From assembly GCA_963839925.1 (NCBI GenBank), contig CAWIWV010000001.1, positions 1,488,001 through 1,552,000 on the forward strand: a stretch of 64,000 nt of DNA. Reading direction: 5' to 3'. Of the stretch, positions 44,485 through 54,747 are shown piece after piece. The number at the start of each line of letters is the position of its first letter. Position 1 is the stretch's first letter. The translations under genes were made by a program, and so were the position numbers. The stretch comes from Bog-756 sp963839925 (GTDB lineage: Bacteria > Actinomycetota > Acidimicrobiia > Acidimicrobiales > RAAP-2). The notes beneath the pieces are model-generated. The model saw only the letters and a list, made by a program, of their open reading frames with translations. It did no database searches and was not told the origin of the DNA.

Positions 44485-45165
44485 TTATGACGTGATGTTT
44501 CGGGGTGTCTCGTGCCGCACAATGTCCGATCCGAGGATGATCTCGACCGCTTCGGGGATGGTCTTTGCGACGGCATCGGGAGAGCTCTCGGACGCCTGCC
44601 ACGTCCGGCCTCTTGCCATCCATACCGTGCGAAGACCCGCGCGCTTGCCACCTTCGATATCCGCAGCCGCCGAGTCCCCGACCATCCAACCCTCCAGTGG
44701 AACGCCGCAGATCCGAGCTGCCTCCTCGAAGATGAGTCTGTCGGGCTTCCAGGCCCCGACGACCGCGGAGATGCAGATCGCATCGAACTCCCCGACGAGA
44801 TCGGTGACCTCGAGCTTGGCGAGTTGCGAGGGTGGACCGTTGGTGACGACGCCGACTTTCCATCCACGAGCGCGGAGGTTCCGAACTGCAGCGACCGTCT
44901 CTCGGTCCACGGTGAAGTAGCGCGGATACTCGACGTGGTAGCCGGCGAGGAGGTCCTCGATATCCGTCGAGATGCTCAGGTGTTCTCGGATCTCGGCGAA
45001 GAAGCGTTCCCTCGGCGCCATCCCGTCTTCATCCGCCGCCTCGATGACCGGCCACGCTCGAGCCGACAGCCGGTTTGCGGCGATGAACTCCTGCGCCCAC
45101 CTGGCGAACGCCGTCGTTCGGTCGAGCAGCGTGTTGTCGAGGTCGAAGAGGACGAGTCGGGCCAT
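44485..45165 (-). CDS. HAD-superfamily hydrolase
   Basis: 226 residues. All HAD motifs are present: the nucleophile motif LFDLDNTLLD at the N-terminus, motif II VVTNGPP, the Lys of motif III in AWKPDRLIFE, and motif IV GDSAAADIEGGKRAG. A helical cap lies between motifs I and II (subclass I). It is likely a small-molecule phosphatase; the substrate cannot be told. The ATG at 45165 is chosen over a TTG eight codons earlier, which overlaps the rRNA terminator. No clear ribosome site. Confidence 0.88.
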   Translation of the reverse strand: MARLVLFDLDNTLLDRTTAFARWAQEFIAANRLSARAWPVIEAADEDGMAPRERFFAEIREHLSISTDIEDLLAGYHVEYPRYFTVDRETVAAVRNLRARGWKVGVVTNGPPSQLAKLEVTDLVGEFDAICISAVVGAWKPDRLIFEEAARICGVPLEGWMVGDSAAADIEGGKRAGLRTVWMARGRTWQASESSPDAVAKTIPEAVEIILGSDIVRHETPRNITS

Positions 45166-45185
45166 GGAGCAAGTATCGAAACGCG

Positions 45186-45215
45186 ACAATGCCCCCGCAA
45201 CAGCGAGGGCATTGT
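45186..45215 (-). terminator. rRNA operon terminator
   Basis: Inverted repeat ACAATGCCC (45186-45194) and GGGCATTGT (45207-45215), 9 bp, just past the 3' end of 5S rRNA on the minus strand. A short TTTC follows nearby. It sits between 5S and the HAD hydrolase gene and is the natural end of the rrn transcript. Confidence 0.7.
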
Positions 45216-45225
45216 CTGGAGAAAT

Positions 45226-45340
45226 CCCGGCGGCGTCCTACTCTCCCAGGGGGCCACCCCCCAAGTACCATCGGCGCTGGCGGGCTTAACTGCCGTGTTC
45301 GGAATGGGAACGGGTGTCTCTCCGCCGCCATGGCCACCGG
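45226..45340 (-). rRNA. rrf: 5S ribosomal RNA
   Basis: On the minus strand the conserved 5S body is clear: CCCATTCCGAACACGG, then TTAAGCCCGCCAGCGCCGAT and GGGAGAGTAGGACGCCGCC. The ends (CCGGTGGC and GCCGCCGG) pair to close helix I. Ends are set by this pairing and are good to a few bases. Confidence 0.93.
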
Positions 45341-45432
45341 AAACTGTGCGCTCCCCTGGGCCCGATCCCCACTCCCGCATCGAGAGTTGGTTCGAAGCCC
45401 GGTGCGACCGAACATCGGTCACCCTGAGCGTT

Positions 45433-45450
45433 CCATAGCGAGCACGAGCA
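45433..45450 (-). repeat. 23S processing stalk, 3' arm
   Basis: This 18-nt sequence just outside the 23S 3' end is exactly complementary to 49365-49382 just outside the 5' end. Together they form the long double helix normally cut by RNase III to release pre-23S rRNA. Confidence 0.85.
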
Positions 45451-45585
45451 AGTTCCCAAGCCCTCGGCCGATTAGTACCGGTCAGCTGAATGCGTTACCG
45501 CACGTACACTTCCGGCCTATCAACGTGGTCGTCTGGCCACGGGCCTTACCAGGTTTACCCTGTGGGAGATTTCATCTTGGAACGA

Positions 45586-45617
<32 letters not shown>

Positions 45618-45673
45618 CACCCGAAGGTCGCAAATCAGCCGTGCCCTTGGCAGGACAACTGACACACGAGAGC

Positions 45674-45704
<31 letters not shown>

Positions 45705-45734
45705 TAGCCTTCCTCAAATCTCCTACGGCTACAT

Positions 45735-45766
<32 letters not shown>

Positions 45767-45782
45767 AAACCCAGCTCGCGTA

Positions 45783-45818
<36 letters not shown>

Positions 45819-45819
45819 G

Positions 45820-45865
<46 letters not shown>

Positions 45866-46084
45866 TCCCGTCGATATGGACTCTTGGGGAAGATGAGCCT
45901 GTTATCCCCGGGGTACCTTTTATCCGTTGAGCAACGGCGCTTCCACAAGCAACCGCTGGATCACTATGCCCTGCTTTCGCACCTGCTCGACTTGTAGGTC
46001 TCGCAGTCAAGCTCCCTTGTGCCATTGCACTCGACGGCTGATTGCCAACCAGCCTGAGGGAACCTTTGGGCGCCTCCGTTACGT

Positions 46085-46116
<32 letters not shown>

Positions 46117-46374
46117 ACCTGACGCTGTCCCTGATCCGGATTACGGACCGAGGTTAGGGTTCCGGCACATAAAGGGTGGTATTTCAAGGTTGACTCCACA
46201 CTGGCTGGCGCCAATGCTTCAAAGTCTCCCACCTATCCTACACAATATGTACTAAAACTCAACAGCAAGCTGTAGTAAAGGTCCACGGGGTCTTTCCGTC
46301 CTGATGCAGCTAACGAGCATCTTTACTCGTACTTCAATTTCGCCGGGTCTGTGGTTGAGACAGTAGGAAAGTCG

Positions 46375-46429
<55 letters not shown>

Positions 46430-47227
46430 CACTTTTGTTACTACCCACCTCAATACATACGAACGATGCATGTACTGCGGAAAGCGGCCAGGTCATTTCT
46501 GCCTGGCTCCCCATGTCGCCATGGGGGTCGGACTGTATCTTCGTCCTCATTCGCTCCATCCCAGCTCAGCTCGGGTGTGACGAACGAAGAGCCCCGCGTG
46601 CAGTCTCTGAGGATCCTGCCAATACGTCCTCGATGTTTCTTGATCGCTGTTTGCCGTTGGCATTCATGCCATAGGCAAGGCGGACCAAGCGCTCGAACCC
46701 CGGTTCGGACAGATGCTCCTTCCTGCGCATCGACCGCACGATGTCGGCAAATGCGCAGAAATCCTTTTGCTTGATCACAAGAGGATGAGCCTCGAAGTAC
46801 GGAACGATCGCGGTCTCGAGATCCCGGAGGGCCTCGACGACATACGACATCACCGCACTTCCCGGGCCCTTGCTGCGAAGTCTCCCGCATCCGAAGAAAG
46901 GGATCATCGCCTCAAGAACCTCTTGACTGTCCTGGTGTTGGTAGACGTGGAAGACGGGTCGAAGCTGCCAACCGCCATGGCGGTGCATCATCGTGCTGCG
47001 ATGCACCGAGACGGAAAAGCATCCTTCGCCGTCCACGAAACCAACGATCCAGTGGGGATCGAGCACAAGCTGAGGAGTGGCAGTTTCCTGCTGATTGTCC
47101 GCACCGGACGGATTTTCACTGACCATGCCGGCACCCTATGGAGAGGGCGTGACACGGACGAGTACCACCGGATTCTCGGATGTTCCAGCATATAGCGGGG
47201 TTTTACAACGGCCAGGTTGTAGTACTA
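46430..47227 (-). mobile_element. group I intron in 23S rRNA at L1923
   Basis: 798 nt between U1923 and C1924 (E. coli numbering). The last nine exon bases TATAACGGT pair with GCCGTTGTA at 47204-47212 to form P1, with the required U.G at the splice site. The core boxes are canonical: R-like CAGAGACTGCACG (46597-46609) and S-like AAGATACAGTCC (46530-46541), whose GACT/AGTC strands form P7. P9 is CCCCATG-GCGA-CATGGGG (46509-46526), a 7-bp stem with a GNRA loop, followed by a GCCAGG/CCTGGC stem. The intron ends in G (46430). All steps of group I self-splicing are therefore represented. It carries a LAGLIDADG endonuclease gene. Confidence 0.93.
46566..47126 (-). CDS. LAGLIDADG homing endonuclease (intron-encoded)
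   Basis: 186 residues with a single LAGLIDADG motif, WIVGFVDGEG at 26-35, followed by CFSVSVHR and the beta-strand region ending in the HVYQHQDSQEVLEAM segment; the C-terminal half has FFGCGRLRSKG and LVIKQKDFCAFADIV. Single-motif members such as I-CreI and I-CeuI act as homodimers and cut the intronless target to drive intron copying. The expected target is the uninterrupted helix-69 site of 23S. The coding end overlaps the ribozyme: the last ~15 codons contain the R box. The frame is intact, so the enzyme is probably active. Confidence 0.9.
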   Translation of the reverse strand: MVSENPSGADNQQETATPQLVLDPHWIVGFVDGEGCFSVSVHRSTMMHRHGGWQLRPVFHVYQHQDSQEVLEAMIPFFGCGRLRSKGPGSAVMSYVVEALRDLETAIVPYFEAHPLVIKQKDFCAFADIVRSMRRKEHLSEPGFERLVRLAYGMNANGKQRSRNIEDVLAGSSETARGALRSSHPS

Positions 47228-47262
<35 letters not shown>

Positions 47263-48144
47263 AGGTTCAGAGCTTCGCCCGAGGGCTAACCCTTCCCCGT
47301 AACCTTCCGGCACCGGGCAGGCGTCAGAGCGTATACATCGTCTTTCGACTTCGCACGCTCCTGTGTTTTTAGTAAACAGTCGCTTTCCCCTATTCTCTGC
47401 GGCCCCTTCCGACTCGGAACGCGAAGTTCGTCATCGTAGTGAGGCCCTCCTTCTCCCGAAGTTACGGAGGTATTTTGCCGAGTTCCTTAACCACAGTTCT
47501 CCCGATCGCCTTGGTATTCTCTACCCGCCCACCTGTGTCGGTTTGGGGTACGGGTTCCGTGTCAGCTCGCTAGAAGCTTTTCTCGGCAGCATGGGATTAG
47601 TGACTTCGCCTGGTGTGGCTCGGCATCGCGTCTCGGAGTACATGAGGCCCGGATTTGCCTGGACCTCCTCCTACACGCTTACCCCAGGACAACCAACGCC
47701 TGGGCTCACCTACCCTCCTGCGTCCCTCCTTCGCTTTCCGCCACCGGGTCGGTCGGTTCGCCCCGAAGGACAGCCCCTTAGGACACCGGTCTTGGAATTG
47801 GCGCGGACACGGAAGTACTGGAATATCAACCAGTTGTGCATCGACTACGCCTCTCGGCCTCGCCTTAGCTCCCGACTTACCCTGGGAGGATTAGCCTTCC
47901 CCAGGAACCCTTGGGCTTACGGCGGAGGGGTTTCTCACCCCTCTCTCGCTACTCATACCAACATTCTCACTCGACCTCGCTCCACGACGGTTTCCACCGC
48001 CGCTTCTCAGCAGGATCGACGCTCCCCTACCACTCCTGCCCCGTTACTCCCGAACATGATTACGACAAAGTCGCTATTCGGGCGGAACAGAAATCCGCGG
48101 CTTCGGCTTTTGACTTGAGCCCCGTTACATTGTCCGCGCAGGAC

Positions 48145-48192
<48 letters not shown>

Positions 48193-48782
48193 GAGCCAAC
48201 CTCCTGGCTGTCTTCGCGTTCCCACATCGTTTTCCACTTAGTCAAAAATTTGGGGCCTTAGCCGGCGGTCTGGGCTGTTTCCCTCTCGACTAACGAAGCT
48301 CATCCCTCGTAGTCTCACTGCCAGGCTCTAAAGCATCGGCATTCGGAGTTTGATTGGGGTCAGTAAGCTTGTAGGCCCCCTAGCCCATTCAGTGCTCTAC
48401 CTCCGATGCTGAACGCCCGACGCTGCACCTAAATGCATTTCGGGGAGAACCAGCTATCACCGAGTTTGATTGGCCTTTCACCCCTAACCACAGGTCATCC
48501 CCCCTGTTTTCAACCAGGGTGGGTTCGGCCCTCCACGGGGTCTTACCCCCGCTTCAGCCTGCCCATGGCTAGCTCACTCGGCTTCGGGTCTACAGCATGC
48601 GACTCATTCGCCCTATTAAGACTCGCTTTCGCTTCGGCTCCCCCTCGCGGGTTAACCTCGCCACACACCGTAACTCGTTGGCTCATTCTTCAAAAGGCAC
48701 GCCATCACGGCCGGCATAAATGCCGACTACGCTCTGACTGATTGTAAGTCAACGGTTTCAGGTACTATTTCACTCCCCTCCC

Positions 48783-48818
<36 letters not shown>

Positions 48819-49364
48819 GCTATCGGTCGCCTGTGAGTACTTAGCCTTACGAGGTGGTCCTCGCAGATTCACGCCGGCTTTCCCGGATCCGGCGCTACTC
48901 GGGAAATCCAATCGGAGTCCAGTGTCTTTCGTGTACGGGGCTGTTACCCTCTGTGGCGCATCTTTCCTGGATGCTTCCACTAGACAGCTGGATTTGTAAC
49001 TCCGTGAAGGTTCTGATGCACCTTCTATCGGCTCCCACAACCCCGAGTTGGCAACGCCATCAGGCTATTCCACCAACTCGGTTTAGGCTCATCCCGTTTC
49101 GCTCGCCGCTACTCAGGGAGTCACTGTTGTTTTCCTCTCCTCGGGGTACTGAGATGTTTCAATTCCCCCGGTTCCCTCCGCTGGTCCTATGCATTCAGAC
49201 CAGGGTGGCACCCCATGACGGGTGTCGGGTTTCCCCATTCGGACGTCCACGGATCCACGCTTGGTAGGCAACTCCCCGTGGCTTATCGCAGCCTCCCACG
49301 TCCTTCTTCGGCTTCAGGCGCCAAGGCATCCGCCGTTGACTCTTTCTAACTTGGAGAACATAGA

Positions 49365-49382
49365 TGCTCGTGCTCGCTATGG
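49365..49382 (-). repeat. 23S processing stalk, 5' arm
   Basis: Exact complement over 18 nt of 45433-45450, lying just upstream of the 23S 5' end on the minus strand. Confidence 0.85.
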
Positions 49383-51250
<1,868 letters not shown>

Positions 51251-51330
51251 GACCTCGTCCAGACCCGAGGGCCTGGCCGAAATCGAAGAGCTGACGTCGA
51301 GGACACTGATCCTCTCGGTCAACTGAATAC

Positions 51331-51342
51331 TGGCAAAGAACA
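51331..51342 (-). promoter_or_regulatory. boxA-like antitermination site in rrn leader
   Basis: The minus strand reads TGTTCTTTGCCA, close to the bacterial boxA consensus TGYTCTTTRA. It sits ~80 nt upstream of 16S, the usual place for Nus-factor binding. Confidence 0.6.
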
Positions 51343-51371
51343 GACATTGTCCGTTCAATGCTGAAATTGAC

Positions 51372-51399
51372 AGCGATCGTGGGAAACCCCGCGATCGCT
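51372..51399 (-). other. leader hairpin upstream of 16S
   Basis: AGCGATCG (51372-51379) pairs with CGATCGCT (51392-51399), extended by GGG/CCC around an AAA loop with one imperfect position. It lies between the 16S processing arm and boxA, so it is likely part of leader folding rather than a terminator. Confidence 0.5.
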
Positions 51400-51416
51400 C
51401 GCACTGACTTTTGGCT

Positions 51417-51432
51417 ATCACTATTCCGTTTT
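51417..51432 (-). repeat. 16S processing stalk, 5' arm
   Basis: Exact 16-nt complement of 49563-49578, located ~170 nt upstream of mature 16S rRNA. Confidence 0.8.
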
Positions 51433-51554
51433 CAAGGAGCGACCAGGCACATGCCTCTTCAGGCATCGATGCCGAAATGACCGCAGGCAAGGGCAAAAGC
51501 CCCATTCTGTAGGTGCCCGGCGACGCCTTCACAGGTCGTTCACCAGGGCTATGC

Positions 51555-51583
51555 ACGATAACCCATTCGCAGGGTCGTGTCAA
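51555..51583 (-). promoter_or_regulatory. rRNA operon promoter
   Basis: On the minus strand: consensus -35 TTGACA (51578-51583), a 17-nt spacer, and -10 TATCGT (51555-51560). It is ~300 nt upstream of 16S. The -35 box begins only 5 nt after the argH stop, and no terminator lies between. Confidence 0.75.
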
Positions 51584-51588
51584 TCGGC

Positions 51589-52979
51589 TCACCCGGCTGA
51601 ATCGGACTTGATCCGGCTCCGATCGGACTCGAGTCTATGCACGAACCGCTCCAGCTGGACCTTGACCGCCATCGGGCCCGCACTCCCCGGCGTGGTCCGC
51701 CGGGTGACCGCCACCCCCGGCTCGAGCAGCGACGCCGCCTCGGTTCCGAGCGCCGGGTGCGATTCGACCAGTTCGACCAGTGGCACATGCCGCTCGATCG
51801 AGTCACGCACCAGACCACCCACCACCGAATGGGCCTGCCGGAAGGGCATCCCCTGCTCCACCAGCCACTCCGCGAGGTCGACCGCCGCCACGGCCGGCCC
51901 GTTGGCCGCCTCTTGCATCCTGTCCGTGTCGAAGGTGACGGTGGAGATGAGCCCGGACAATGCGACCAGGGCCAACCGGGTCTGGGCGACGGAGTCGAAG
52001 AGCGGCTCCTTGTCCTCTTGCAGGTCGCGGTTGTAGGAGAGCGGCAGGCCCTTCAGCGTGACCAGCATGCCGGTCAGGTTGCCGACCAACCGGCCGGACT
52101 TCCCACGGGCCAGCTCGGCGACATCGGGGTTCTTCTTCTGGGGGAGCATCGAGCTGCCGGTGGCGAACGCGTCGTCGAGGGTGGCGAACCCGAACTCCTC
52201 GGTCGTCCACACCACCAGCTCCTCCCCCATCCTCGAGAGGTGGATGCCGACCAGTGCGAGATCGAAGAGCGCCTCGGCCACGAAGTCGCGGTCCGAGACC
52301 GCGTCGAGCGAGTTCTCGAACCGCGCCGCAAAGCCCAGCTCTTCGGCCACCGCGTCGGGGTCGAGCGGCAACGAGGACCCGGCGAGCGCCCCTGCCCCGA
52401 GCGGAGAGACGTCGAGGCGGGTGATGGTGGCGAGCAGCCGATCGATGTCGCGTAGAGGGCCCAGCCGTGGGCGAGCAGGTGGTGGGCGAGAAGCACCGGC
52501 TGAGCCCGTTGGAGGTGGGTGTAGCCGGGCAGGTAGGCGTCGCCCGCCTCCTTGGCCCGGCGAAGCAACACCTCTTGCAGGGCGATGATCTCGCCGACCA
52601 GGCTCCGGAGCTCACGCTTCGCATAGAGCCTGAGGTCGGTGACCACCTGGTCGTTGCGGCTTCGACCGGTGTGCAGCTTGGCGCCCGCATCCCCGGCGAT
52701 CTCGGTGACCCGGCGCTCCACCGAGGTGTGGATGTCCTCGTCGGCGGCCTCGAACACGAACGTCCCCGAGGTCAGCTCGTTCTCCACCTGGTCGAGCGCG
52801 GCCAGTAGAGCGGTGACTTCGCCGTCCTCGAGCAAGCCCGCCCTTCCCAGGCCGCGGACATGCGCTCGCGAACCGACCAGGTCGTCGAGTGCGAGCTCCC
52901 GATCGGTGCTCAGGCTCGAGGAGAAGTCCATCACCTCGCCCGCGGTGTCCTGGCCGAGGCGCCCGTGCCAGAGGGTCAT
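51589..52979 (-). CDS. argH: argininosuccinate lyase, frameshifted
   Basis: Splits argininosuccinate into arginine and fumarate, the last step of arginine synthesis. The N-terminal part has LWHGRLGQDTAGEVMDFSSS, HTSVERRVTE and HTGRSRNDQVVTDLRLY; the C-terminal part has the superfamily signature SSMLPQKKNPDVAEL. Between them the frame is broken near 52451-52455. The sequence reads HGWAL, then needs one extra base to continue as RDIDRLLATITRLDVSPLGA in the other frame. Both parts are otherwise perfect. A one-base deletion or an assembly error is equally possible. The ATG overlaps the argG stop and has GGAGG 4-5 nt upstream. Confidence 0.92.
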
Positions 52980-54196
52980 CGTTCCTCCCCGACCCCCCGG
53001 CCCTCCTGCACGGCCGACCAGGTGGCGATGCCGAGCCCCCAGAGGCGCACGAACCCTTCGGCATCCTCGTGGTGGAACGCGTCGGTCGCGTCGTAGGTGG
53101 CCAACCCGTGGTCGTAGAGGCTCACCGGGCTCCTCCGGCCCACCACACGGCAGCGACCGGTGTCGAGCGCCAGGCGGACCTCGCCGGTCACGTGACGCTG
53201 CGACTCGGCGATGAAGGCGTCGATCGACCGTTTCAGCGGTGAGAACCAGAGACCGTCGTAGACCAGCTCCGACCACCTCGGCTCGAGCCGGGCCTTCTCG
53301 TGGTGCAGATCGCGCTCGAGGGTGAGGTCTTCGAGGTCGGCGTGGGCCATGAGCAGGGCGAGTGCCGCCGGGCACTCGTAGACCTCGCGGCTCTTGATGC
53401 CCACCCTCCGGTTCTCGACCATGTCGAGGCGGCCGAAGCCGTAGGAGCCGACGATGCGGTTGAGCTCGGAGATCAACGGCTCGGGCGCGAGCGCCTTCCC
53501 GTCCAGCGAGACCGGGGCGCCCGCTTCGAACCCGATGACGATCTCGGTGGGCTCGGTGGCCGTCGGCCGGGTCATCGTGTAGACGTCTTCGGGGGCTTGG
53601 TTCCAGGGGTCCTCGATCACCCCGCACTCGATGGCCTTCCCCCAGAGGTTCTCGTCGATCGAGTACGGCTTCTCCCTGGTCACCGTCAGCGGGATCTCCC
53701 ACTTGGCCGCATACTCGATGCAGTCCTCGCGGGAGAGCCGCCAGACCCGGGCGGGAGCAAAGACCTCGAGGTCGGGGGCGAGGGCGCGGGTGCCCACCTC
53801 GAATCGGACCTGGTCGTTCCCCTTGCCGGTGCAGCCGTGGGCGACTGCGCCGGCCCCGTGCGCTCGGGCCTGCTCGACCAGGTGCTTGACGATCACCGGC
53901 CGGGAGAGGGCCGAGACAAGCGGGTACTTCCCCTCGTACTTGGCGTTGGCCATGAGCGCGGGCACACAGAAGTCTTCGGCCATCTCGGCGCGGGCATCGA
54001 CCACCACCGCTTCGACCGCGCCGGCGGCGAGCGCCCGGGCCCGGATCGAGTCCCAGTCCTCACCCCCGGATTCAGCCGCCTGGCCGACGTCGACCGCGAC
54101 GGCGACGACCTCGACCCCTCGGTTCTCGATCAGCCAGCGCACCGCGACCGAGGTGTCGAGTCCACCGCTGTAGGCCAGCGCCACCCGTTTCGTCAT
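52976..54196 (-). CDS. argG: argininosuccinate synthase
   Basis: Joins citrulline and aspartate with ATP. 406 residues; the P-loop-like nucleotide motif AYSGGLDTSVAVRWL is at the N-terminus, with VAHGCTGKGNDQVRFEV and YSIDENLWGKAIECG further on, all diagnostic of ArgG. Overlaps argR and argH by 4 nt each. Confidence 0.96.
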   Translation of the reverse strand: MTKRVALAYSGGLDTSVAVRWLIENRGVEVVAVAVDVGQAAESGGEDWDSIRARALAAGAVEAVVVDARAEMAEDFCVPALMANAKYEGKYPLVSALSRPVIVKHLVEQARAHGAGAVAHGCTGKGNDQVRFEVGTRALAPDLEVFAPARVWRLSREDCIEYAAKWEIPLTVTREKPYSIDENLWGKAIECGVIEDPWNQAPEDVYTMTRPTATEPTEIVIGFEAGAPVSLDGKALAPEPLISELNRIVGSYGFGRLDMVENRRVGIKSREVYECPAALALLMAHADLEDLTLERDLHHEKARLEPRWSELVYDGLWFSPLKRSIDAFIAESQRHVTGEVRLALDTGRCRVVGRRSPVSLYDHGLATYDATDAFHHEDAEGFVRLWGLGIATWSAVQEGRGVGEER

Positions 54197-54747
54197 GATG
54201 ATCCCCTTGCTCGTGCCTGCGAAACCCGCCGCGCCGGTCTGCGCGACCCTGACGCCGGTCCACCGTTCCGACGAAACCGATCGGTTGCGAGTCCGGCGAG
54301 AGCAGCCAATCGATCGGCCACTGTTGCGCCTCCCGGGGACTCCGACGCCACCACCAGGACGGTGTCGTCACCGGCGACCGTCCCGATCACCCCGGCAAAC
54401 CCGCTCCGGTCGAGCGCCGAGCCTACGACATGGGCAGACCCCGGAGGCGTCCGCAGCACGACCAGGTTGCCGGAGTAGTCGGCCTCGACCACCCACTCAC
54501 CGAGCACCCGCCGGAGATGGTCCTCGGGAGCGATCTGCTGGGTGGGCAGCTCGGGCAACACGTAGGCGGTCTCACCACCGGGCAGGCGAACCTTGAGGGC
54601 GCCGAGCTCCTCGAGGTCACGGGACACGGTGGTCTGGGTGGCCTCGATCCCCTCGGCGGCGAGCAGCTCGACCAGATGACCCTGGCTTCCGACCGCCTCG
54701 GACTCCAGCAAACGGGCGATCCGGTGTTGACGCTGGTTCTTGGTCAT
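54193..54747 (-). CDS. argR: arginine repressor ArgR
   Basis: Arginine-sensing regulator. 184 residues: N-terminal winged helix with the recognition part ATQTTVSRDLEELGALKV, and a C-terminal oligomerisation/arginine-binding domain with GTVAGDDTVLVVA. The basic tail after residue ~160 is longer than usual. It likely represses the argC promoter. It overlaps argD directly; the argF gene normally between them in actinobacteria is missing. Confidence 0.94.
   Translation of the reverse strand: MTKNQRQHRIARLLESEAVGSQGHLVELLAAEGIEATQTTVSRDLEELGALKVRLPGGETAYVLPELPTQQIAPEDHLRRVLGEWVVEADYSGNLVVLRTPPGSAHVVGSALDRSGFAGVIGTVAGDDTVLVVASESPGGATVADRLAALAGLATDRFRRNGGPASGSRRPARRVSQARARGSS

Noticed and set aside
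45380..45420. Possible tRNA between 23S and 5S (GGTTCGAAGCC on the plus strand)
   Set aside because: The T-arm-like sequence is on the strand opposite the operon and no cloverleaf can be drawn.
46430..47227. Intervening sequence (IVS) or group II intron as the nature of the 23S insertion
   Set aside because: IVSs lack a P1/R/S/P9 core and group II introns need domain V and GUGYG/AY ends. Group I features are all present and the ends are U before and G at the end.
47363..48118. 251-codon open frame inside 23S rRNA
   Set aside because: The bases are conserved 23S sequence on the other strand; such frames in rRNA are a known annotation error.
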